From Leishmania martiniquensis (lineage: Eukaryota > Euglenozoa > Kinetoplastea > Trypanosomatida > Trypanosomatidae): a stretch of DNA of 64,000 nt. The translations under genes and the position numbers were made by a program. The number at the start of each line of letters is the position of its first letter. Position 1 is the stretch's first letter. The notes under the pieces are model-generated. The model did no database searches. It was not told the origin of the DNA and saw nothing but the letters and a program-made list of their open reading frames with translations. Location of the stretch: contig NC_090170.1 in the NCBI RefSeq assembly GCF_017916325.1, positions 1,242,001 to 1,306,000 of the forward strand. Reading direction: 5' to 3'. Of the stretch, positions 49,843 to 59,508 are shown one piece after another.

Positions 49843-52677
49843 TCACCGCACCGACTGCGACGTGTCCAGATCAGAAAAGCCGATCAGCTTTGTGAACGTG
49901 TTGCTACTCGGTGTCCATTCATCATCGCTGCGCAGCGACAGCTGCGACAAGCTGTCTGCTGTCAGCGGCAACGAGGATGGGTCAGCGTGACCCTCTTTCG
50001 CAGCTGCAAGTTCTGGTCGCGCCCAAGTGCGCTCTTTGCGACGGTTGGGAGGCTGGCGACCGGCGAATGGGGGAGCGGATAGCGGCGCTGGCACGCTGGC
50101 GGCAAGCGCGTCAGCGAACGCCTTGCGCGGCTTCGGGTGAGCCTGTCGCATGCGTCGCATCACTGACGCACGAAACGGCGCCGGATCAGCCCACGGCATC
50201 GTCGAAACGAAGGCATTTTGGCGGCTACCACTCGATGTAGATAGTGCATTCAGCTGCTCCTGCAGCTCTTGAAGTACTCTGCTAGGCAAGCGGAGTGAAT
50301 CTCGATGGTGCTTGCGCTTCTTCAAAGATGCTGCCTCTCGCAGAGCAGATATATTAGCCTTTGCACCTCCATGTGGTTCTTGATCACGCGCCAACCTTTT
50401 CCCTTCAACATGGTTCGGTGGGTATCGACTTGAATCTATGTCGGTGGTCACCGCTGCCTCAGCTGGTTGCCGTGGCGTTTGGGCATCGGCTGCGCGAAGC
50501 AGCTCCGTGTGATAGCTACGGAGTGCCGCCTGCGAGCGGGCCACGCGCAGGGCCTCTAACGTATCGCGCAGCCTCTCCTCGTCGAAGCGAAGCTCGGCCT
50601 GTTCCTCCTCTAGACGCTGCTTTGCATCGTCGAGTTGCTTCTTCGCCTCGGTTACGGCTGCTTTCTTCATAGAAAGGCGTGTCTGCACCTCCGCTATGGC
50701 GGCGGATCGACTCTGCACGTCGGCTGCTCTCCGCCGCAATGCCTCCATCTCCTTCTGCGCTAGCGCTTCCATATCGCCAAAGCTGCGGTGCATCGCAGTG
50801 GCTTCGACCGCCACCTCACGCTCCTCCGCGTCGAGTAGGCTGATGCTTTGCTGCAGCGCCAGCAGGGCCTCGTGGAAGCGTTCCTCGGCGGTCTGACGCT
50901 CTTGCTGCACAAGATACTGCCACCGACGGTACTCCCGCTCCCACTCGTCTTTACTGCGCTGGTGCGTTGTCTCCTGCTGCACTAACCACGCGCTTTCGTC
51001 TTGGAGGTGACGCTGCAGGTTCTGAGAGGCGAGGCGCAGCTGCGACGCGCAGTCCTCGAGTGCCGTACGCTCCGCATCGGTGTTACTGCGCTGGGTGGCC
51101 GCAAGCTGCAGAAGGCGCGTCAGCATCTCCTGTTCCTCTTTAAAGTGCTCCTCACGCTCCACCTCGACGCGCCGGCGAGACTCGTCTACCGCCACCTCAT
51201 ACGCTTTCACCGCCGCCGCCGCATCCTCTACGATTGCCATGATGTCGCGCAAGAGGGCCGTCGATTTGGTCACGTCTTCTAATGCGGCCGACTGAACCCG
51301 CTGCTGCTCCGCGCGAAGATCTTCCTCGCGACCAAAGTAAGCCTGAAGTTGCTCCATCTGCCTCTGGTGCATCGCCTCTTCCCTGGCCATGACATCCTTG
51401 TGTCGCGCCTCGGCATCACGGAGGCGCTCTAGGTGGAGGCTGTGGCGTTGCCGGCGCTGCTCCTGCAGCTCCACCTCTCGGCGCTGCAGCGTGGCCTCGA
51501 GCTCACGTTGGAGAAGCCGTTGATGCTCGACTGCCCAAGCCTCACGCGACTCGATGTACACGCGCTCCATTCCGAGCGCCTCATCTTGCAGCAGCTTCAA
51601 TTCCTGCTGCGCCATCGCCTGCACGTCAGTCAACAAGGACTCATCCATTTTGAGAAGCCGCTCCCTCTGCTGGTCCTCTGCAGTGCGCCAGAACGCCAAC
51701 ATGTCATCGAAGACGCGAGCGTACTCCACTCGCTCCGCTTGGGCTTCGCTCTCCACACCAACGGCGAAGGAGGTTTGAATCTCGTGTTGCACAAGCGACT
51801 CCAGCTCTGACCTCCAGGCATTCATCCTCAGACCCTCTGCCTCCTCTGACTCGAATACGTCACCGAGCCTTCGCAGAACGGCCGAGACGGCGGCTACGAG
51901 AGCTGTCTTTACCACATCCTTGGCCGCCACTGCTGCACCGTCGCCGTCGCCGCTCTTATCAAGCATCGCGCGAAGATGCGCCTCCTCCTCCCTTGCCGCC
52001 TGCAGCTGCTGCGTTGCCTCAGCAATTTTGACGTCGTACTCCGACTTCACAGCCCGCTCGACGTCCCGGCGCGCCGCCTGCAGCTCCGCCTCGTGCGCGT
52101 CCTGCGACTCGCGCATCTTCGTTTCGCAGGCACTCTTTTCGTCCTCGATGGCGGCACACACGCGGCGGAGCTTTACGTTCAGCTGCTCGATCTCAGCCTG
52201 CTTCTGCGCTTTCGCGGCACGCCATCTCTCCATTAGGGATGTCTCGCGCTCCCTTGTAGACTGCAACAGCTTTTGCTTGACAGCAATCTCGCGCTTTAGC
52301 TGCTCCACGGTGACCTCGTGCGATGACACTGCGGCAGGCACTGCTGCGGGTGGCCGTTGCGGTGGCAGGGGTAAATAATCGTTACTCGAGAAGGTTACAG
52401 GTGCGCGCTGCGTCACATCCTCCTCTGACCCACCTAAAATGTCTGGTAGCGAGCTTTCTGCTTGCGGCCCCGCACCCGAAGAAGCAGCCGTCGGGGCCTG
52501 CCGTCCCGACTCTTGAGGCTGTCGCTGCCGCTCTTGCTGCTGCGCCTCCCGCTGCTGCTGCAGCGCGCGGCGTCGTGCCTCGAGCATGGCGCTTTGCCCA
52601 GAGCCTGCGCTTAGCCCTGGCGGGCGCGACTGTGGCATCCACGCATCGTCGTCGCTGCTACTGTTGCTCATGGCCAT
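49843..52677 (-). CDS. Long coiled-coil protein, possibly FBF1-like basal-body component
   Basis: A 944-residue protein. After a disordered, Gln/Pro-rich N-terminus (1-115), about residues 118-720 are nearly continuous Glu/Gln/Arg/Leu-rich coiled coil, interrupted by a Gly/Ala-rich link near 235 (SGDGDGAAVAAKD) followed by helix VVKTALVAAVSAVLRRLGDV. The stretch with WEREYRRWQYLVQQ and later heptads resembles the C-terminal coiled coil of Fas-binding factor 1, a transition-fibre protein of cilia; this is a weak inference, because coiled coils look alike. The last 220 residues are basic, Ser/Pro-rich and end TKLIGFSDLDTSQ. The open frame continues 25 codons upstream, but that extension begins with GTG, so the ATG at 52677 is the start. 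A second ATG lies two codons later. Confidence 0.8.
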   Translation of the reverse strand: MAMSNSSSDDDAWMPQSRPPGLSAGSGQSAMLEARRRALQQQREAQQQERQRQPQESGRQAPTAASSGAGPQAESSLPDILGGSEEDVTQRAPVTFSSNDYLPLPPQRPPAAVPAAVSSHEVTVEQLKREIAVKQKLLQSTRERETSLMERWRAAKAQKQAEIEQLNVKLRRVCAAIEDEKSACETKMRESQDAHEAELQAARRDVERAVKSEYDVKIAEATQQLQAAREEEAHLRAMLDKSGDGDGAAVAAKDVVKTALVAAVSAVLRRLGDVFESEEAEGLRMNAWRSELESLVQHEIQTSFAVGVESEAQAERVEYARVFDDMLAFWRTAEDQQRERLLKMDESLLTDVQAMAQQELKLLQDEALGMERVYIESREAWAVEHQRLLQRELEATLQRREVELQEQRRQRHSLHLERLRDAEARHKDVMAREEAMHQRQMEQLQAYFGREEDLRAEQQRVQSAALEDVTKSTALLRDIMAIVEDAAAAVKAYEVAVDESRRRVEVEREEHFKEEQEMLTRLLQLAATQRSNTDAERTALEDCASQLRLASQNLQRHLQDESAWLVQQETTHQRSKDEWEREYRRWQYLVQQERQTAEERFHEALLALQQSISLLDAEEREVAVEATAMHRSFGDMEALAQKEMEALRRRAADVQSRSAAIAEVQTRLSMKKAAVTEAKKQLDDAKQRLEEEQAELRFDEERLRDTLEALRVARSQAALRSYHTELLRAADAQTPRQPAEAAVTTDIDSSRYPPNHVEGKRLARDQEPHGGAKANISALREAASLKKRKHHRDSLRLPSRVLQELQEQLNALSTSSGSRQNAFVSTMPWADPAPFRASVMRRMRQAHPKPRKAFADALAASVPAPLSAPPFAGRQPPNRRKERTWARPELAAAKEGHADPSSLPLTADSLSQLSLRSDDEWTPSSNTFTKLIGFSDLDTSQSVR

Positions 52678-53579
52678 GTTAGGCACACAAAACAGAAAAG
52701 AGACCCAGTCACACGGCGGTGCTGCAGCCTCGCAGTTCTTACTTGCACACACCCCTCGGTGTATGTTGGAGCAATGAGGAAGAAGGCAGTGTCAGCGCGC
52801 AGGGCACCGCGCACCCCACGTCTATAGTAATCCCTTCTGAAGGACACTCGAGCCGAGGTGCAGGCAGAAGGTGGGGGGGTTGATCCGGTACGGTCAATAT
52901 GGAGATGGCGTGTGCGCGGGCTCCACCTCTGCGCCGCCCGTTATGCGTGTGCGCGCATGTGCGCGTAAATGCAGAAGAGGACACGTGCAGAGCAATCAGG
53001 CCAAGGCATGCAGAGCAAGTCATGCCGGAAGGGGTTTCATGTTCGGCAACATCGCTCATGGCACGAGGAAATGAGAAGAGGGCGGAGCAAAAGCGGCGCT
53101 GGTCAAAAGTCTCTGTCTAAAATCTCAGCTGGCGCGGCATTGAGTGCTTCCGTGCATCGTCAGCCGCATCTCTGCGCGGCTTTCTCTGGGGCGCAGCCTG
53201 ACGAGGCAGGCGAGGCAAGGGCCGTGCGCCCATCGGCCGTGCCTACGAGCATGTGCCACGAAGATGACAAGCACCCTTGCACAAGCTTCAGTAGTGGCCC
53301 CGTGCGCTTCAGCTCGTACGGGAAAAGAAAAACGCACGCCCCTTATCAGCTGCTTCTCAGCCCGCCACCCTCTTCAGAGCATCGCTAACGGCGCTGAGCA
53401 CGCCTGCAGCACCGCCGGCGTTATGGCATTGTCTTTAGCGTCGGTTCTCATCTTCACTGTATGTCTGGCCATGGGCCGCTGGTCCCCCGCCATAATCTAT
53501 GCAAAGACCTCTCAGTTAACTGGCTGCAAGGCTCAGAGTCGGATGAGCATTCCGCGCACGAGCCTTCGTGGGTAGTCCG
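52678..53579. other. 0.9-kb intergenic spacer, no gene seen
   Basis: Between the RFC3 stop and the coiled-coil gene start. A pyrimidine tract on the transcribed strand at about 52767-52788 followed by an AG near 52756 would serve the coiled-coil gene. No coding frame supported. Confidence 0.55.
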
Positions 53580-54674
53580 TCAGCAAGCGCAGCCCTCAGC
53601 CACATCCATAATTGGCTTGCGCTGTGTCACGGCCTCCTTGACGAGCTGAAAAGCCCCCAGCAGCCCCCCGAGCCCGGCCGACTCGCGCGCCCCTCCTGCC
53701 GCGTAGTACTCGAGGTCGGATAGCGCTTTGAGCAAAAAGCACTTGCAGTCCTGCGGCAAGTCCATGGCCATCACAATCGGGTGGATCTCTCGAGTGAGGT
53801 CCGCTATGGAGATGCCCTTCTGCGTGACAGCTTCCTCCACCTTGGCCCACCCTGTCGCAAAGTCACTGGAAAGCATGTCCGACACGATCGCTGTCACCTC
53901 TGCCGGGGTCGGGTTCCCGGTGACGCGGTAGACCGACTCTTCCGTAATCTCATTCGCAGAGAGGGCGGTGGACTGCATAGTGTTGAGGCATCGGCGCAAA
54001 TCGCCGTGGCTGAGACGGAACGCAGCCGCCAACCCCTCGGTTGTAAACCTGGCACCCTCCTGCTCCGCCACATACCGCAGACGCGGCATCATCGCCGACT
54101 TCTTCACCGGTGCGAAGCGGAAACGAGTGCACCGCGATTGCAAGGCAGGAATGATTTTGTTGATATGATTGCACAGAATACAAAAGCGCACGTTGCGCGT
54201 GTACTTCTCAATCACGCGACGCAGGGCCGCCTGCGCCTCGTGTGACATTTGATCTGCCTCGTCGAGAATGACGAGCTTAAACTTTGCCGCTGGACCACCG
54301 TTACCAGCGCCACGTGAGCTGCTGGCACCCGCCATGGAGAATATGGAAGAGGTGCTGGCGAATTCGCGCGTCTGGTGGCGCACGACATCGATGCCGCGGT
54401 CGTCGGACGCGTTCATCTCGAGCACGTTTGCCCGCACTCGATCCTTGCCGTATAGGTAGTACGCACATGCCTTAATCGTGGTTGTCTTGCCAGTACCAGG
54501 GGGACCGTAGAGCAGTAGGTGAGGCATGTTACCGCTATCCATGAGGTGGCGCAGCGTACTGAGAATGTCCTCGTGCGCAACGACACTCTCCAGCGTGCTC
54601 GGGCGATACTTTTCCACCCACGGCAGATGACTGGCAGCCACCTTGGCCTCTTCCCCTTGCCTTCCTGCGTACAT
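53580..54674 (-). CDS. RFC3: Replication factor C small subunit, RFC3 (yeast Rfc3 / human RFC5)
   Basis: A 364-residue AAA+ clamp-loader subunit. RFC opens the PCNA ring and loads it on primer-template DNA in the nucleus. The sequence follows yeast Rfc3/human RFC5: LPWVEKYRPSTLESVVAH (17-34), Walker A GPPGTGKT (57-64), ELNASDDRGID-like EMNASDDRGID, Walker B VILDEADQM (135-143), ALRRVIEKYTRNVRFC, and the SRC arginine-finger motif in ALQSRCTRFRF (177-187). The collar domain (about 250-350) is present. An insertion of about 17 Gly/Ala/Ser residues (about 114-130), between the strand after FASTSSIF and the Walker B strand, is absent from the yeast and human proteins. Start: ATG at 54674; homology starts at residue 17. 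Numbering of RFC subunits differs between yeast and human. Confidence 0.93.
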   Translation of the reverse strand: MYAGRQGEEAKVAASHLPWVEKYRPSTLESVVAHEDILSTLRHLMDSGNMPHLLLYGPPGTGKTTTIKACAYYLYGKDRVRANVLEMNASDDRGIDVVRHQTREFASTSSIFSMAGASSSRGAGNGGPAAKFKLVILDEADQMSHEAQAALRRVIEKYTRNVRFCILCNHINKIIPALQSRCTRFRFAPVKKSAMMPRLRYVAEQEGARFTTEGLAAAFRLSHGDLRRCLNTMQSTALSANEITEESVYRVTGNPTPAEVTAIVSDMLSSDFATGWAKVEEAVTQKGISIADLTREIHPIVMAMDLPQDCKCFLLKALSDLEYYAAGGARESAGLGGLLGAFQLVKEAVTQRKPIMDVAEGCAC

Positions 54675-56167
54675 CGCACAGTATCTGCGAGAAGGGAAAG
54701 CTACGAACAGAAAAAAAGGCCGCCCTTTACCCCCCCGGCTCGGAAGTAGGAATGGGAGAAAAAATGGCGACCCTCTTCTGGAGCGTCGCCTCTCACCAGC
54801 GAGACGATCGCCACGTGGAGGCGCTTCGTCGCACTTCGGCAGGCACCTCGTGTGAGCTTTTTCTCCCGACGGTAGAGAGAGGGCTCTATCGCGTGAAGTA
54901 AGGCAATGAGATGTTTCGATATGCGTCCCCCTCAGTGCGTGAGCGTGTTTTTTTGTGTGTGTATGTGTGTGCGGATGTGAGCCAAGAGGGGTCCTTTTCC
55001 TTCAGCTGCGCACACAGCACGGACAGCTGGAGAGCCTCTCGCGGCAAATACTTACGTAGGAACTCTGAGGCGCCAAGCAAGAGACTCGCAAGCCTGAAAA
55101 CCGGTGGTTAGAGGGCCCCGGCAAAGCAGAGAGCAACGAGAGGAAACAACGCAGCGCCGTGGAATTCACAAGTGCCGATCGCACTTAGAGGAGATCGTCA
55201 CAAAAGCCGAGGAGGAGAGGATGCTTCGAGCCTGGCATGGCCGATGCGGCGGACAGCAGCGCCCCTCGCGCTGACGGGCCTCCTCGGCCGAAAAGCCCCC
55301 GCCAGCATCCGTACTGACTGATGATGCCGACACGGAGAACAGATGCAAAGAGAGGCATGTGAGCAGTACCGAGGCGGCGGTGTTGTGCACGCATCTTTCA
55401 TGTTCTTTATTCCCATGCTCTGGTGAGCTACCCCGTGACGATGGAGAGCCCTGCACACCCACGCGGGCGTCTCCTTCTCCGACATCCGACTCGCTCTGGA
55501 AGAGGCTCTCACTGCCTGTGTTTTTTTCTCGTTTACGGTATGCAGTTAGAGGCACAGAGAAAAGGCCCATGCGCACGTAGAGAAGACCCCGAGCACAAAC
55601 GCTCGAGAGGCGAGGCGACGAAAAAAAAAACAGAAAGGTGAAAAAGCAACGGCAGAGAGAGAGAGACATAATGGCAATCGCTAAGAGCATCCGACGGCAA
55701 CGCACTGGAGCATGAGAAAAGCTAACACACTCGCATCCAGTAACGGCAGCCCACGCGCTGCATGACTTCATACGCTTCACCGACCTTGTCTTCAGTGGCA
55801 GTGAGAAATGCACATACACCTTTGATGGCAGTGTAAATTCGCACTCCCTCTTCTCTACCTCGGGCACGTGCGGTCACTGCGTACAGCGGCGCCAGGAAAC
55901 CTCACAGCAGTCGAGCACACGCACAAAAAAAAGGCCTCAGAACGTCGAAAGTGAGAGGAGAAGAGACGGCAGCTTCGCAGGTAGCCACCACCTTCACCGC
56001 CACCACTAGCCACTCTTATTCAGCCCCGCTGCGCGCGGGAAAAGAGAAGCGGTGCGCTGACTTCGCAGCCCGCTATGTTAGGCCCAGGGGCAGAGGGTGC
56101 TCGAAAGCACATACAGTGAGGCCGAGCCCTTCCTTCCCCTCCGTAGTTACTTGATGACGCGCTGCAC
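54675..56167. other. 1.5-kb intergenic spacer, one doubtful small frame
   Basis: Between the PEX19 stop and the RFC3 start. It has T runs (54950-54956, 55520-55527) and an A run (55620-55630), which is a strong pyrimidine tract on the transcribed strand. A 134-codon frame from the ATG at 55570 to 55166 follows that tract, but its product looks like nothing known; it is discussed as a finding only. Confidence 0.5.
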
Positions 56168-57118
56168 TCATGCCGGCGTGCCGTTGGTACTGCTCGACTC
56201 CCGACAGTCCTTGGGCGCGTAGTCCACTAAATTGCGTGGTGGGTCACCCAGCTCTGCGTAATGGTTCATGAGCTCCAGCAGCTGTATGAGTCGCGGATCC
56301 TCTGGGCCAGAGATGGGGTTCTGCAATAAGTCGCAGATCTCTTGCGCCTTTGACCGCTGGCGATCGTAGCGCTCACAGTCCTCCTGCGACAACTCGCTGC
56401 GGTGAGCGTCCATGTACGGTCCGTACGAATCGCGCATGAGCTTTATGGGCTCCACAAACTGCGGATTAGCTAGTGTCGAAATCAAGGCCGACGCCATCGC
56501 CTCCGTGGCATGATCGACCTCCGCAGGAGCGGCGGCGCCAGATCCATCCGGGGCCGCCGGTGATGTCGCCGAGGACGATGACGCGGCTCCTGGCGTTGCT
56601 GCTGGGTCCAGCTGCCCGCCCTGTGTGACGCTGGAGAGCTGTTGCAGCATCTCCATGCAACGCCGCGACGCTTCATCGATATCTGCATCACCAACGTCGT
56701 CACCACCGGGAAGCTTGCCTTCCTGCTGCATATGCTCCAGTAAGTCATTCGCCTTGTCCATGTCCTCCTCCTCCATCACGCGCATCAGCTCCTTGACGCG
56801 CTGAAGGTTCGCCTTGTCCTCTTCGCCCAAGTTCTCCTCCCCCTCCAGTGAGGACACCATGGACATGACGCTCTTCTTGAAGCTCTCGATAGAGGCATCG
56901 TCAGCGCCGCCGCCAGATGCGCCGCCGAGAATGGACATAAACATCTTCATCATGTCTGTGTCGCCGCCAGCAGCGCCAGAGGCCTCATCAAGAGCCTTTT
57001 GTATATCGTCTTCTAACTTGGCGTCTCGCACACGGACCGCCTCCTCGTGCTTGCGCTCCTGCTCGTCGACCATGTCCATCGCTTCGTCAAGAAGCGCGTC
57101 GAGGTCGTCATCAGACAT
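56168..57118 (-). CDS. PEX19: Peroxin-19 (PEX19), glycosomal membrane-protein chaperone
   Basis: A 316-residue cytosolic receptor/chaperone for peroxisomal membrane proteins; in trypanosomatids these serve glycosomes. The acidic start MSDDDLDALLDEAMDMVDEQ (residues 1-20) matches the PEX19 N-terminal PEX3-binding region (family style 'DDELDDLLDSALDDF'). Acidic helices continue to about 165, then an Ala/Ser-rich link. The conserved C-terminal fold starts near residue 205 (MASALISTLANPQFVEPIKL) and runs through ERYDRQRSKAQEICDLL to LIQLLELMNHYAELGDPP. The protein ends ...SSSTNGTPA, with no CaaX farnesylation box such as the CLIM of the human protein. Length is typical. The ATG at 57118 is clearly right, because homology starts there. 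Confidence 0.92.
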   Translation of the reverse strand: MSDDDLDALLDEAMDMVDEQERKHEEAVRVRDAKLEDDIQKALDEASGAAGGDTDMMKMFMSILGGASGGGADDASIESFKKSVMSMVSSLEGEENLGEEDKANLQRVKELMRVMEEEDMDKANDLLEHMQQEGKLPGGDDVGDADIDEASRRCMEMLQQLSSVTQGGQLDPAATPGAASSSSATSPAAPDGSGAAAPAEVDHATEAMASALISTLANPQFVEPIKLMRDSYGPYMDAHRSELSQEDCERYDRQRSKAQEICDLLQNPISGPEDPRLIQLLELMNHYAELGDPPRNLVDYAPKDCRESSSTNGTPA

Positions 57119-58077
57119 TTTTCAGCTAGCATGAACAGACAATGCAAGTGAGCCCTTCGAAAGGGCGCTGCTCCTGAGACGTTCGCTTCGGGGGGGTAGT
57201 CCGCTGCTAAGCTCCGAGTCGTCGAACTGTAGCTTTTGCGCACTCACTCTCCTCACAAAAATGGAAAGGAAAAAGAGCTGTCGAGGGCTCGCGAAAGGAG
57301 AGGTGCGGCTGATGAAATGCTTCGCTTATAACCAGCGCCAGCCGTGTGAATCAGTGGCTCTCTTGCAGGGATGTTTGCGGGCACGGACGAGTGTGTGTAC
57401 TTGGAGGGAAGGAGAGAAGGGCGATGTAAAGTTGTATATGTGTGTTGATGAGTTAAGGGTGGGGAAGGAAGGGAAGCGAGCGAGTGGGTGGGGATGGCAC
57501 GAAAAAAAAAAGGACCTCTATGCAGTATAGAGGAAATAGCATTGATCACAGTCCAAGGAAGTAAGAGAAGGAAGGTGACAAGTGCATGACTTACGAGAGG
57601 TTGAGCTCGCCTACCAACAAAAACGCGCCTCATGCCCCCCTCCCTCCTCACGCCCTTTCCTGCCAATCATGTGTGTCACACAGACGCAAACTGGCAGTGA
57701 GCACCATATTTCGAAGCCATCCCTGGTGCAGTACAAGGGAGGGGGTGAGGGTTCGTTGAACTAGCGAGCAACTCACCTGAGGTGTGATGCAGTGGCAAAG
57801 TACGTTCCTGTGTGAGTAACGAAAGCCCCCCACCGTTTTACATCTTCGCGCGGTTATGATTTCCTTCGACGAGCGCAGGTGAGTGTGTCGATGTCAATGA
57901 GTGTCGAGGAGGAGGAGAGCTTCGATTCCGCCTGACGACCTGCTTGACCTCGCCGCCTCCGATGCCTCTTCAAGCTCGCCAGACAGTGAGAGCAGCAGCA
58001 GCAGCAGAAGCGCCGTACGTGAGATGAAATGAAAGCAAGATCCGTGCCGCAAGCGCACATCCGTGATAGCTTTCAGG
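57119..58077. other. 1.0-kb intergenic spacer, no gene seen
   Basis: Between the small basic protein's stop and the PEX19 start. It has purine-rich plus-strand runs (57400-57420, 57460-57510), i.e. pyrimidine tracts for PEX19 splicing, and no supported frame. Confidence 0.55.
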
Positions 58078-58638
58078 CTAGCGGTAATATTCATGTAAGA
58101 GGCGCCCGTGCTTGCGCCTGTGCTCCTTTGCCTCCTCCTTGAGTGCTGCCTTTCGAGCGAACTTGGAGTCGACCTTCTTCCGCTTCTTCCCAAGATGGGA
58201 GCTCGAGGACTTGGTAGGTGCTTCATGCGCTGTCGATTGGCGTCTTTTCGACGACGTCGAGGAAGACGCTGGGGTTGATGAACCATGAGGCTGTCCTGAG
58301 TCGGAGGAGAATCCCACCTGAGCAGCTGCAGTATCAGTGCTGCTCTTCCTCTGAGCCGATTTCTGGTGCTTTTTGGCATGCTGCGCCGCTCTCTCTATCT
58401 CTTTTGCCGTCGCGCGTCGAATCACCGCAGCAGTGATGCGTCTTCGCGCCTCCTCCGCTGACTCGCCGCGGTCCACTTCCTTGAGCTCAAACTTTTTCTG
58501 CGACTGCGCGGCGTTGGCTTGATAGGCCTCAGCATTCTTGCGTCGCGCTGACTTGCCCTGTGAAGCAGCCAACGAGAATTCGGCGAAGAAGTCGTCGACG
58601 CCGTCAGCCCATTCCTCTTCCCCCTCTTCAGTGGCCAT
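58078..58638 (-). CDS. Small basic conserved-looking protein, probably nuclear
   Basis: A 186-residue protein that I do not recognise. It begins acidic (MATEEGEEEWADGVDDFFAE), has a charged helical middle (about 47-95; AEEARRRITAAVIRRATAKE), a Ser/Thr/Gln-rich linker, and a strongly basic end with LGKKRKKVDSKFARKA and KEHRRKHGRLLHEYYR. The basic clusters suggest a nuclear or nucleolar protein, possibly in ribosome assembly; that is a guess from composition. The open frame continues 55 codons upstream to 58803, but TCTTTTCTGCCAG at 58666-58680 is a good trans-splice acceptor inside it, so the ATG at 58638 is chosen. Confidence 0.75.
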   Translation of the reverse strand: MATEEGEEEWADGVDDFFAEFSLAASQGKSARRKNAEAYQANAAQSQKKFELKEVDRGESAEEARRRITAAVIRRATAKEIERAAQHAKKHQKSAQRKSSTDTAAAQVGFSSDSGQPHGSSTPASSSTSSKRRQSTAHEAPTKSSSSHLGKKRKKVDSKFARKAALKEEAKEHRRKHGRLLHEYYR

Positions 58639-59508
58639 GTGAACGAAGGTCTCGTTGTCGTTGCACTGGCAGAAAAGATGCCGGTTCGAGCGTTGGAAAG
58701 CAGCTGCGCCGACGCGGCAGAAGTGCCTGATAAGGGTGCGAGAGAAAGCACAACGCTCAGAAAAGCGCGTGTGCCAGATACGCGGAAGAGAAGGGAAGCA
58801 CATGCAGCCGAGTCAGTGGGGGCCGGCACGCAAGTACACACACACACGCACACAAAAGTTAAAAAGAAAAAGAGAGGGAGGCACAGCCAAAGGGATAGGT
58901 GTGTTTAATGGTGAAGGGAAGCAGTAGAGGGAATCATCAAGGAGGAAGAAGGGAGGGTTGACCCCGACGTAAAGAGCGAAATTAGGAAGAGAGGCAGGGG
59001 CGGAAGGCCTTAAGCTCGGTGTCTCACGGCGGATGCGCCAGCGCTCGTTATGTTCGTGGCTTGCCCAACTTCGGCTGCACCCTGAGCAACGCGGGAAGAG
59101 CACCGCGACGCCATGCCTTTTTCAATGACATCATGAAGGAGTGGAGCCCTCCCTGCCCGCTTCGCTTCGGCTCTTATCAGCTACTGAACGCATCATCGTG
59201 CTCCACACAGCGCCGCCCACACCGGCCCCGTCAGATGCAGGGAAAGCGAGGTTGAGGCGCTGCCGCCTAAGTGAAGAACGGCGAGGAGGGCAGTCCGCTC
59301 CCTCCCTCTCGATCCCTTCATTTCTTTTGAACAGGGGAAAGTGATGTGGTATCGTTTTTTTGCCCTTTTTTGTGTGTCGCTTTCGCACAATGAGTAGGTA
59401 AAGCTAGCCTCACATGTAAAAGAAAATAAAAAAACGAAAAGATCGAAAAAAAAAAGCACTCGCTGCGTGCGCCACGAGCGCGCGCATGCTGAGGAGAGAA
59501 GCTCACGA
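58639..59508. other. 0.87-kb intergenic spacer, no gene seen
   Basis: Between L31 copy 1 (left) stop and the small basic protein's start. A (CA)n patch near 58835-58852 and A-rich runs near 59425-59455 are seen. The stretch 59015-59290 is GC-rich and could be a decayed retroposon piece, but I cannot support that. Confidence 0.5.
58666..58680 (-). promoter_or_regulatory. Predicted spliced-leader acceptor of the small basic protein gene
   Basis: The transcribed strand reads CATCTTTTCTGCCAG; the AG is at 58666-58667, 28 bases before the chosen ATG at 58638. It decides against the longer frame. Confidence 0.5.

Noticed and set aside
52678..52752. 25-codon extension of the coiled-coil protein
   Set aside because: It begins with GTG, not ATG, and trypanosomatid genes start at ATG.
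59015..59290. Second retroposon remnant
   Set aside because: GC-rich and gene-free, but I could not line it up with the block at 43945-44465.
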